Assembly (NCBI GenBank): GCA_027035825.1
Contig: JALVTX010000038.1
Span: 1 to 12,216 of the forward strand
Origin: Mariprofundaceae bacterium
Lineage (GTDB): Bacteria > Pseudomonadota > Zetaproteobacteria > Mariprofundales > Mariprofundaceae
DNA: 12,216 nt
Reading direction: 5' to 3'
Below are positions 6,542 through 12,216 of this stretch, in pieces. The first letter of the stretch is position 1. Every line of letters begins with the position of its first letter. The translations under genes and the position numbers were made by a program. The notes beneath the pieces are model-generated. The model saw only the letters and a list, made by a program, of their open reading frames with translations. It ran no database searches and was not told where the DNA came from.

Positions 6542-7228
6542 TCATGTCCCCTTCCTCTGTTTATCCGTGTCTTGACGATTGGGTGGATAGCCATTTTCGC
6601 CCAGCACGGCCTCCAATGGCAGGCGATCGCGCCAGCCCTCGACCTCGAGCATCGGCGCCTCGTAGAAATCGTCCACCGGCCCGACGCAGAGCAGCGCGAT
6701 CGGCCGCGCGCCCTCGGGGCAGGCCAGCAGGCGCGCCACCGCCTCGGGTTCGAAGAACGACACCCAGCCCATGCCGAGGTTCTCGGCCCGCGCCGCCAGC
6801 CACATGTTCTCGATGGCGCAGGCGCAGGATGCCAGCGTCATCGCCTCCGGCATCGTGCGCCGGCCGAAGACCGTGCCGTCATCCGGCGCCATGACCACGG
6901 CGATCAGCTCGGCGCAGTCCCGGATGCCCTCCACCTTCAGCCGCAGAAACTCCGCCTTGCGCTCCCCCATCGCCTCGGCCGTGCGCCGGCGCTCTTCCTC
7001 CACGAGCCCGGCCAGCCGCTCGCGCAAGGCCTGATCGGTGATACGGATGAAGCGCCACGGCTGCATGAAGCCGACGCTGGGCGCGGCGTGCCCGGCCGCG
7101 AGAATCCGACGCAAGACCTCGGGCGCGACCGCGCCCTTCGCGAAATGCCGCATGTCCCGCCGCGCGTGGATCACGCGGTAGACGGCCTCGCGTTCCATCG
7201 TCCGATGCTCGTTCTCCCTACCCTCCAT
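6542..7228 (-). CDS. bluB: 5,6-dimethylbenzimidazole synthase BluB
   Basis: BluB is a flavin-destructase of the nitroreductase fold that uses O2 to fragment FMNH2 into DMB, the lower ligand of cobalamin. The 228-residue protein shows RRDMRHF (23-29, Asp25 at the position of the essential Asp32 of Sinorhizobium BluB), APSVGFMQPWRF (49-60), VFGRRTMPEA (120-129), NMWLAARAENLGMGWVSFF (141-159, with the likely conserved Ser157) and GWRDRLPLE (198-206). The family normally ends soon after this. Here about 14 extra residues (PPNRQDTDKQRKGT) follow, the last ten or so encoded by repeat-like DNA. ATG codons at 7228 and 7198 are both possible; I use 7228, preceded by a weak GAGG. The start is 8 bp after the cobO stop. 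It supplies DMB to CobT. Confidence 0.94.
   Translation of the reverse strand: MEGRENEHRTMEREAVYRVIHARRDMRHFAKGAVAPEVLRRILAAGHAAPSVGFMQPWRFIRITDQALRERLAGLVEEERRRTAEAMGERKAEFLRLKVEGIRDCAELIAVVMAPDDGTVFGRRTMPEAMTLASCACAIENMWLAARAENLGMGWVSFFEPEAVARLLACPEGARPIALLCVGPVDDFYEAPMLEVEGWRDRLPLEAVLGENGYPPNRQDTDKQRKGT
6554..6571. repeat. Repeat-like motif forming the 3' end of bluB
   Basis: The minus strand reads GACACGGATAAACAGAGG and encodes the DTDKQR part of the BluB tail. From memory this resembles another widespread environmental short motif built on 'GACACGGATAAACACAGA'. It lies next to the period-8 element, and the two types are, as I recall, often found near one another. Not verified by search. 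Confidence 0.4.
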
Positions 7229-7236
7229 CCCGCGCC

Positions 7237-7773
7237 TCAGAACTCGATGCCCTGCTGGGCCTGGATGCCGGCATCATACGCGTGCTTGATCGGGCGCATC
7301 TCCGTCACCGTGTGCGCCACCTCGATGACCTCGGGCGGCGCGTTGCGCCCCGTCAGAATCACGTGCATCCAGTCCGGCCGCTCCCGCCGCAGAAACTCCG
7401 CGATCTCCGCCCCCTCGATCCAGCCGTAGCCGCAGCAGTAGTTGATTTCATCCCAGACCAGCAGGTCGTATTCCCCGCTTTTCAGCTTTTGCTTGCACAG
7501 CTCCCAGATGGCGCGGCTGGTGGCGATGTCCTGCTCGGGATTCTTCGTATCCCAAGTGAAGCCATCGCCCAGCGCATGCCACTCGATGTTGGGGAACCGC
7601 TCGGCCGCCTTCTGCTCGCCCGTCTTCCACTTGCCCTTGATGAACTGAATCACGCACACCTTCATGCCCCAGGCCGCGGCGCGGAACGCCATGCCAAAGG
7701 CGCTGGACGACTTGCCCTTGCCCTCGCCGGTGTTCACCACGATCACGCCCCGCCTTCTGCTTCTCCGCTTCAT
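7237..7773 (-). CDS. cobO: Cob(I)yrinic acid a,c-diamide adenosyltransferase CobO (CobA/BtuR family)
   Basis: This enzyme transfers the 5'-deoxyadenosyl group of ATP to Co(I) corrinoids, serving both de novo synthesis and imported corrinoids. The 178-residue sequence has the modified P-loop NTGEGKGKSS (14-23), IQFIKGKWKTGE (42-53), LGDGFTW (68-74), VWDEINY (106-112), LTGRNAPPEVIEVAHTVTEMR (140-160, in two parts: LTGRNAPPEV and IEVAHTVTEMR) and the family C-terminus AGIQAQQGIEF. The N-terminus is short and basic (MKRRSRRRGV); an in-frame stop about 21 nt upstream rules out the longer N-terminal helix seen in E. coli BtuR. The ATG overlaps the btuD stop as ATGA and has GGAGGA six bases upstream. 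Confidence 0.95.
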   Translation of the reverse strand: MKRRSRRRGVIVVNTGEGKGKSSSAFGMAFRAAAWGMKVCVIQFIKGKWKTGEQKAAERFPNIEWHALGDGFTWDTKNPEQDIATSRAIWELCKQKLKSGEYDLLVWDEINYCCGYGWIEGAEIAEFLRRERPDWMHVILTGRNAPPEVIEVAHTVTEMRPIKHAYDAGIQAQQGIEF

Positions 7774-8537
7774 GCTCCATCCTCCAGCTCGTCAAATCTC
7801 GGTCCGATGCCGTCACGGCCCCGCGTCAGCGGCACGTCAAACGCGGTGGACAGTGCATCCACGTCGTCCAGAAGCTCCGACCCGCCCTGGTGCAGCCCCC
7901 CGCGCCCGTCCAGCAGCAGCACCCGGTCGCTCCGGCCCCGCGCCAGCGCGCGCGCCTGCGCGAGATCGTGCAGCACCACCACCATCCCCCGCCCCCCTTC
8001 GCATTCGCACCGCGCCCGCAGCATGCGCAGGCACGCCGCCTGATGCTTCAGGTCGAGATGCGCCGTGGGCTCGTCCACCAGCCACAAAGGGACGTCCCGC
8101 AACATCAACGCGGCCAGCTCCACGCGCTGCCGCTCGCCGCTGGACAGCGCCCCCAAGGGATGATCGAGCAGGCGCTCAACCTCCATGGCCCGCGCGGCGG
8201 CTTCCATCTCCTGTTCCGGCGGGCTCAGACCGTCGCAGGCCAGTTCCAGGCGCTGACGCACGGTGAGGCCAAACTCCGCCGGCGGCAAGGCGCCCATCCA
8301 AGCCACCCGCATCGCCAGTTCCCGGCGCGGCATCGCGGCCAGGCGTTCGCCGCCGATCACGATGTCGCCGCCGCACGCCAGAAACCCCGCCAGCGCCTGC
8401 AACAGGCTGGATTTCCCGGCCCCGTTCGGCCCCAGCACCAGCGCCACGTCCCCCGGATCGAGTTCGAAGCGGGAAATCGAGAACAGGCGGCGTCCGCCGC
8501 GCTCCAGCCGGAGATCGCGCAGCTCCAGCAGGCTCAT
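7770..8537 (-). CDS. btuD: Vitamin B12 ABC transporter ATP-binding protein BtuD
   Basis: This 255-residue ABC ATPase should drive BtuC at the cytoplasmic face. It has Walker A GPNGAGKS (36-43), the signature LSSGERQRV (131-139), Walker B LWLVDEP with the catalytic Glu156, D-loop AHLD (159-162) and the switch histidine His190 in VVVLHDLAQA. The Q-loop is unusual: where relatives have YLPQ or WLPQ before the helical domain, this protein reads AWMGALPPAEFGLTV (79-93), with no glutamine at the expected place. The ATG at 8537 overlaps the btuC stop as ATGA and follows GGAGG by five bases. The upstream open frame shadows btuC. A siderophore or heme importer ATPase would look similar; the neighbouring BtuF and B12 genes decide the substrate. 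Confidence 0.9.
   Translation of the reverse strand: MSLLELRDLRLERGGRRLFSISRFELDPGDVALVLGPNGAGKSSLLQALAGFLACGGDIVIGGERLAAMPRRELAMRVAWMGALPPAEFGLTVRQRLELACDGLSPPEQEMEAAARAMEVERLLDHPLGALSSGERQRVELAALMLRDVPLWLVDEPTAHLDLKHQAACLRMLRARCECEGGRGMVVVLHDLAQARALARGRSDRVLLLDGRGGLHQGGSELLDDVDALSTAFDVPLTRGRDGIGPRFDELEDGA
7780..7785 (-). promoter_or_regulatory. Shine-Dalgarno of cobO
   Basis: GGAGGA on the minus strand lies six bases before the cobO ATG at 7773. With the in-frame stop just upstream, it confirms that the short CobO N-terminus is real. Confidence 0.7.
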
Positions 8538-9463
8538 GACGCCCTCCGGGCCAGCAGATAGAGAAACACCGGCACGCCCAGGAGCGCCGTCAGCACGCCG
8601 ACCGGCAGCTCGGAGGGCGCCGTTACGGTGCGCGCGCCCGCATCCGCCAGCGCCAGCAACACGCCGCCGCCAATGGCGGAAGCCGGCAGCACGCGCCGGT
8701 GCAGGGCACCGAATTGCAGGCGCATCAGGTGCGGCACCACCAGGCCCACGAAACCAATGGTGCCGGCCGCGGTCACGGCCAGCGCCGTCACCGCGCTGGC
8801 CATCCACAGCAGGCGCCGGCGAAGCGCCGCGACATCCGTGCCCAGCGCCATCGCGTGCAGCTCGCCCAGCATCAGCCGGTCCATCTGCCGCGCCAGCGCC
8901 ATGCCCACCAGCAACGCCAACGCCCACACCGCCAGCATCAGCCCGACGGGAATCTCCGAGTGCGACAGATCGCCCATCATCCACGCGAACGCCCGATACA
9001 GCCCCTGCTCGGGCAACAGCGCCAGCAGCAGTGACAGCACCGCGGCCCAGAAGGCGGCCAGAACCACGCCCGCCAGCAGCATGCGCCCGGGGCCCAGCGG
9101 CGCGAACAGCATCACCAGCGCGATGCCGACCCAGGAACCGGCGAACGCCCCCACGCTCATGGCCAGAACCGAGCCCGACCACAACATCAGCGAGGCGACG
9201 GCGCCGACGGATGCCGAGCCCGCCACGCCCAGCACGTAGGGCTCGGCCAGGGGATTGCCCAACAGCACCTGGAACCATGCCCCCGCCAGCGCCAGCAGGC
9301 CGCCCACGGCAAAGGCCAGCAACACACGGGGCAGCCGAAGCTCCCAGAGAATGGTGGCGTTCATCTCGCTGCCCGGCGCGAATGGATTGATCCACTCCCC
9401 GCCCGCCGCCAGCGCCAGCCACAAGCTGGCCAGCGTCAGGATCGCCAGTCCCGCCCAGCGCAT
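8534..9463 (-). CDS. btuC: Vitamin B12 ABC transporter permease BtuC (FecCD family)
   Basis: The 309-residue inner-membrane permease passes cobalamin from BtuF into the cytoplasm. Family landmarks are LRLPRVLLA (42-50), FQVLLGNPLAEPYVLGVAG (64-82), ALGTDVAALRRRL (206-218, the region before the coupling helices), TIGFVGLVVPHLMR (235-248) and PSELPVGVLTALLGVPVFL (283-301). Hydrophobic stretches are consistent with about nine or ten spans. It is slightly shorter than E. coli BtuC (326 residues). The ATG at 9463 shares one base with the btuF stop (TGATG). The longer open frame to 9580 is only a shadow of btuF. Confidence 0.92.
   Translation of the reverse strand: MRWAGLAILTLASLWLALAAGGEWINPFAPGSEMNATILWELRLPRVLLAFAVGGLLALAGAWFQVLLGNPLAEPYVLGVAGSASVGAVASLMLWSGSVLAMSVGAFAGSWVGIALVMLFAPLGPGRMLLAGVVLAAFWAAVLSLLLALLPEQGLYRAFAWMMGDLSHSEIPVGLMLAVWALALLVGMALARQMDRLMLGELHAMALGTDVAALRRRLLWMASAVTALAVTAAGTIGFVGLVVPHLMRLQFGALHRRVLPASAIGGGVLLALADAGARTVTAPSELPVGVLTALLGVPVFLYLLARRAS
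8543..8547 (-). promoter_or_regulatory. Shine-Dalgarno of btuD
   Basis: GGAGG on the minus strand sits five bases before the btuD ATG at 8537, within the end of btuC. It decides the start inside a frame that is open for about 970 bp upstream. Confidence 0.65.
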
Positions 9464-10260
9464 CAACGCCGGGCCCCCTCGGCCGCATGAACCAACGCTT
9501 CCAGCCCATCCAGGAGCCTGGGCCCCGGCCGGTGCAAGAGGTCGGGATTCACGCCAACCACACGCGCCTTCGGCAGCCATCGCCGCCAGAAGGCGCGCCG
9601 CGCGGCCAGCGACCGATGCTCCAGCGGCACGATGATGAGCGAAGGATGCGCGCGAAGCACGGATTCGACATTGACGCGCACGGTCTCGGCGGAGGTTCCG
9701 GCAAAGACGTTGTCCAGCCCCGCATCACGCATCAGGTCGGTGATGAAGCTGCGGCCGCCGGCCGTCATCAACGGCGAGCCCCACAGCTCGTAGAAGGCGC
9801 GCACCGGCGGCCTCGCACGCTCACGACGCAGGCGGACAAAACGCGTGCGCAAGCCGCGCACCAGCCGGGCGGCGGCCGACCCGCGCCCGACGGCCTCGCC
9901 GATGCGCTGGATGTCCGCGAACACCTCCTCCAGGTTCTCCGGGTTGGAAGCCAGCACACGCACGCCCAGCGCCCGCAGCCTGTCCACGCCGGGAACCTGC
10001 TCGTTCATGACGATGGCCATGTCCGGACGTAGCCGGAGCGCGGCCTCGACATTGATGCCGGCATAGCTGCCCACGCGCGGCAGCAGGCGGGAGGCTTTCG
10101 GGTAGTCGCAATAATCCACCGCCCCGACCACGTCGCTGCCCGCGCCAATCGCGAACAGGATTTCGCAGGCATGCGGCGTCAGCGCCAGAATGCGCTCGGC
10201 TGCCGCCGGGCTCGGCGCCAGCGCCAGCAGCATGGCAACCATCAGCGCCAGCCGCTTCAT
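9463..10260 (-). CDS. btuF: Periplasmic vitamin B12-binding protein BtuF
   Basis: A 265-residue class III periplasmic binding protein that hands B12 to BtuCD. The N-terminus MKRLALMVAMLLALAPSPAAA is a Sec signal peptide, probably cut after residue 21. The mature part begins with ERILALTPHACEILFAIGAG and has VDYCDYP (48-54), SYAGINVEAALRLRPD (65-80) and VNVESVLRAHPS (196-207). Glu72 and Glu199 (precursor numbering) align by context with the two BtuF glutamates that dock onto BtuC arginines in E. coli. GGRSFITDLMRDAGLDNVF (168-186) is the usual lobe-two segment. There is no lipobox cysteine, so it should be soluble. The ATG at 10260 overlaps the tonB stop as ATGA. A siderophore-binding paralogue is possible from fold alone; the operon argues for B12. 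Confidence 0.91.
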   Translation of the reverse strand: MKRLALMVAMLLALAPSPAAAERILALTPHACEILFAIGAGSDVVGAVDYCDYPKASRLLPRVGSYAGINVEAALRLRPDMAIVMNEQVPGVDRLRALGVRVLASNPENLEEVFADIQRIGEAVGRGSAAARLVRGLRTRFVRLRRERARPPVRAFYELWGSPLMTAGGRSFITDLMRDAGLDNVFAGTSAETVRVNVESVLRAHPSLIIVPLEHRSLAARRAFWRRWLPKARVVGVNPDLLHRPGPRLLDGLEALVHAAEGARR

Positions 10261-10940
10261 TGCAGGCGAAACTCCACCGGCAAACGATAGCGGCCATCGG
10301 CGATATCCAGCTCCGGAACATCCCGCAGCCCGTTGAGCACGGCGCGATCCAGCAGCCGGTATCCCGTGGAAGCGAGCGCCGACACCCTCACGATGCGACG
10401 ACGTTGAACATCCAGCCGGAACAGCCCCGCCCCCTGCCAGCCAAGGCGGCGCGCCATCGGCGGGTAGGTGATGTGGGCCAGCAGCATGCGGCGCGCCGAG
10501 GCCGGCAGGCTGCCCGCGGCCTGAGGCGTCGAGGCCCTGACGGGCGAACGGCGGACAATGCGGGAAACCGCCGCCGGTTCCGCCCCATCCCGCGGGCTCC
10601 CGCTTGCGCGTTCAGGTGTCTCCCGCATGCGTCGCGTCGCCAGTTGCGACTTGGCGGGCGTGGCCGATGCGACGCGCACCGGCTTTGCCGGCCGGGCCAC
10701 CGCGCGATGGCGTCGCCCGTCCGGCTTCCGCGCCTCCCGGCCCGGCGGCAGCGAGGCTTGCGGCGCCGCCCGACCCGCATGGCGCGCGGCATCGGCCGGA
10801 CGCACCAGCAAGACCTGAAGCAGACCATTGTGGATATGCGCCGGCGGCCGCTCCACCGGCCCGCCGACAAACAGCAGGACGTGGAGGCTCCCGGCCGCGA
10901 TTCCCGCGACCAGAAGCCTGCGCCACGTCCCCTCGCTCAC
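10257..10940 (-). CDS. tonB: TonB-family energy transducer dedicated to the adjacent B12 receptor
   Basis: A 227-residue protein with one N-terminal membrane span (about 8-27, containing His20 as TonB spans do), a periplasmic linker (about 30-150), and a TonB-like C-terminal domain (about 155-227) with ITYPPMARRLGWQGAGLFRLD (157-177, in parts: ITYPPMARRLG and WQGAGLFRLD), STGYRLLDRAV (191-201) and RLPVEFRL (219-226). It would couple the inner-membrane proton-motive force to BtuB. The linker is arginine-, alanine- and proline-rich rather than made of Glu-Pro/Lys-Pro repeats. The GTG start at 10940 is one base after the btuB stop and has no clear Shine-Dalgarno. No exbB or exbD is in the window, so its motor proteins must be encoded elsewhere. 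Confidence 0.85.
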   Translation of the reverse strand: MSEGTWRRLLVAGIAAGSLHVLLFVGGPVERPPAHIHNGLLQVLLVRPADAARHAGRAAPQASLPPGREARKPDGRRHRAVARPAKPVRVASATPAKSQLATRRMRETPERASGSPRDGAEPAAVSRIVRRSPVRASTPQAAGSLPASARRMLLAHITYPPMARRLGWQGAGLFRLDVQRRRIVRVSALASTGYRLLDRAVLNGLRDVPELDIADGRYRLPVEFRLQ

Positions 10941-10941
10941 G

Positions 10942-12216
10942 TCACAGCGCGGCGCTCACGCCGCCATAGAAGGCGCGTCCCAGCACACCATAGCCGGACA
11001 CTTCCTCATACTTCTTGTTCTCGATGTTCTCGCCGCGCGCGAACAGCGTCCAGCGATCATCCAGCCGGTAGCGCAGCCGAACATCCGTGCGGTGATAACC
11101 CTTCATCGGCTTTTTGTTGCCACTGGACGAGAATCGCGGGCCCACCACATGCACCTGCACCTCCACATCCAGCCCGTTCCATTCCAGTCCGGCGGTGACG
11201 CTCCCCGAGTCCTTGGCTCGGCGGGCCAGCCGCGTGCCATCCAGGTCGTTCACCGCGTTCAGGAACGTCCAGTTCGCCGCCACGAACGCGCCGTCCCAGG
11301 AAACGCGGCCGGACAACTCCAGCCCCCGGGTGGTGGCCTTGCCGACATTGACCGGCGAATAGAAGAAGGTTGGCGATGCGCGCCACTCAATCAAATTGGT
11401 GAAGCGTTGATCGAACCAGGTCGCGCCGGCTTCCAGATGCGCGTCGGAGATCGCGGTCTGATAGCGAATCCCGGCATCCCACCCCTTGCTGGTTTCGGGC
11501 TTCAGGTTCGGATTGCCCCCCGCGAACGCGCTCGTGGGAAAATAAAGGTCATTGATGGACGGCGCCTTGAAGCCCGTGCCGTAGTTGGCGGAGAGTTTCA
11601 ACCCCGCCATCGGGTGCAGGGCCAGACCCAGCTTGTAGGTGGTGCGGTTCTGGCTCGATGAATTGCGGTCGTGCCGCACGGCGGCGCTTGCATCCACCCA
11701 GGCGTTGCCCCAGCCCAGCGAGGCAAATCCGGCGCGCTGGGTGATGGTGCGATCGAGCCCGGCGCTGCCGCTCAGCCCCCGATCACGATGCAAATCCAGC
11801 CCGAAGAGCAGGCTCCACGCATCCACCCCAACATGATTCTGCCATGTCACCTGGTCAATGCGGGTGCGGAAATCCGCATTGTTGCCGCTGGTGGCGGGGT
11901 CACGGTTGATGACCTCGTCCATCGAGCGGCCCACGCGCAGGCTGGAATCCAGCCAGTCCGTCACGGGATAATCCAGCCTGACGCTGGCCACCGTCTGCTT
12001 GACGTCGCTGGTGAAGTTCAGCACATCGGCCAGCTTGAACGCCGGCGGCGGGAAACCGTCGAGCCCAGTGCGACCATCCACGTGACGCACGCTCACATCC
12101 AGCTCGCCATCGCCCACGGGCATGCCCGCGCTGGCTGAGACCGTCAACCGACGATATGGATCGGGCTCGCTGCCGCCAGCCGCCGCCGAAACGCCGCGCG
12201 TCCGGTAGGCGTCCAC
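10942..12216 (-). CDS. btuB: TonB-dependent vitamin B12 outer-membrane receptor BtuB (partial, N-terminus off the window)
   Basis: The last 424 residues of a TonB-dependent receptor beta-barrel are present; the signal peptide, TonB box, plug and first strands lie beyond the right edge (E. coli BtuB has 614 residues). Visible receptor features, counted from the window edge, are NYGTGFKAPSINDLYFP (211-227), GNPNLKPETSKGWDAGI (234-250), alternating barrel strands such as LEAGATWFDQRFTNLIEW, VNVGKATTRGLELSGR (289-304) and the terminal strand GVLGRAFYGGVSAAL. The chain ends in Leu rather than the usual aromatic residue. Assignment to B12 rests on the operon; the barrel itself could serve another ligand. 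Confidence 0.88.
   Translation of the reverse strand: MDAYRTRGVSAAAGGSEPDPYRRLTVSASAGMPVGDGELDVSVRHVDGRTGLDGFPPPAFKLADVLNFTSDVKQTVASVRLDYPVTDWLDSSLRVGRSMDEVINRDPATSGNNADFRTRIDQVTWQNHVGVDAWSLLFGLDLHRDRGLSGSAGLDRTITQRAGFASLGWGNAWVDASAAVRHDRNSSSQNRTTYKLGLALHPMAGLKLSANYGTGFKAPSINDLYFPTSAFAGGNPNLKPETSKGWDAGIRYQTAISDAHLEAGATWFDQRFTNLIEWRASPTFFYSPVNVGKATTRGLELSGRVSWDGAFVAANWTFLNAVNDLDGTRLARRAKDSGSVTAGLEWNGLDVEVQVHVVGPRFSSSGNKKPMKGYHRTDVRLRYRLDDRWTLFARGENIENKKYEEVSGYGVLGRAFYGGVSAAL

Noticed and set aside
11119..11125. GCCACTG on the plus strand, resembling the B12-riboswitch core
   Set aside because: It is a 7-mer inside btuB coding sequence with no surrounding B12-box context; a chance match.
1..12216. 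Mobile elements, CRISPR arrays, tRNA or rRNA genes
   Set aside because: No transposase or integrase motif, no regularly spaced repeats and no tRNA-like sequence was seen. Almost all sequence is accounted for by B12 genes.

Overview
This is a high-GC window (clearly well above 60% GC by eye), and every gene I can support lies on the minus strand. It reads as one vitamin B12 operon. The codon usage, gene order and protein family variants suggest a Gram-negative proteobacterium, perhaps a betaproteobacterium; that placement is inference. A TonB-dependent outer-membrane receptor and a private TonB protein make a Gram-negative envelope certain.

In transcription order (right to left), the uptake block comes first: a 5'-truncated BtuB-type receptor (12216-10942), a TonB-family energiser (10940-10257), the periplasmic binding protein BtuF (10260-9463), the permease BtuC (9463-8534) and the ATPase BtuD (8537-7770). 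The intracellular block follows: corrinoid adenosyltransferase CobO (7773-7237), DMB synthase BluB (7228-6542), cobyric acid synthase CobQ (6435-5002), cobinamide synthase CbiB (5005-4130), threonine-phosphate decarboxylase CobD (4140-3154), CobU (3163-2618), CobT (2634-1606), alpha-ribazole phosphatase CobC (1609-974) and cobalamin synthase CobS (986-240). A CbiX-type cobaltochelatase begins at 234 and runs off the left edge.

Together the genes import a corrinoid, adenosylate it, amidate cobyrinic acid diamide to cobyric acid, attach aminopropanol phosphate, make DMB and alpha-ribazole phosphate, and join the two halves into adenosylcobalamin. No gene for corrin ring contraction or methylation is in the window. 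CbiX points to an early-cobalt-insertion ring pathway that may continue to the left.

Genes are almost all overlapping or within 10 bases of each other. The one real gap is the 106 bp between bluB and cobQ. It is AT-richer and holds a period-8 quasi-repeat; a second sequence resembling dispersed environmental repeats forms the end of bluB. This is the only structure the B12 genes do not explain. I saw no entirely new system, no RNA genes, no CRISPR array and no transposase. The promoter, and any cobalamin riboswitch, should lie beyond the right edge.
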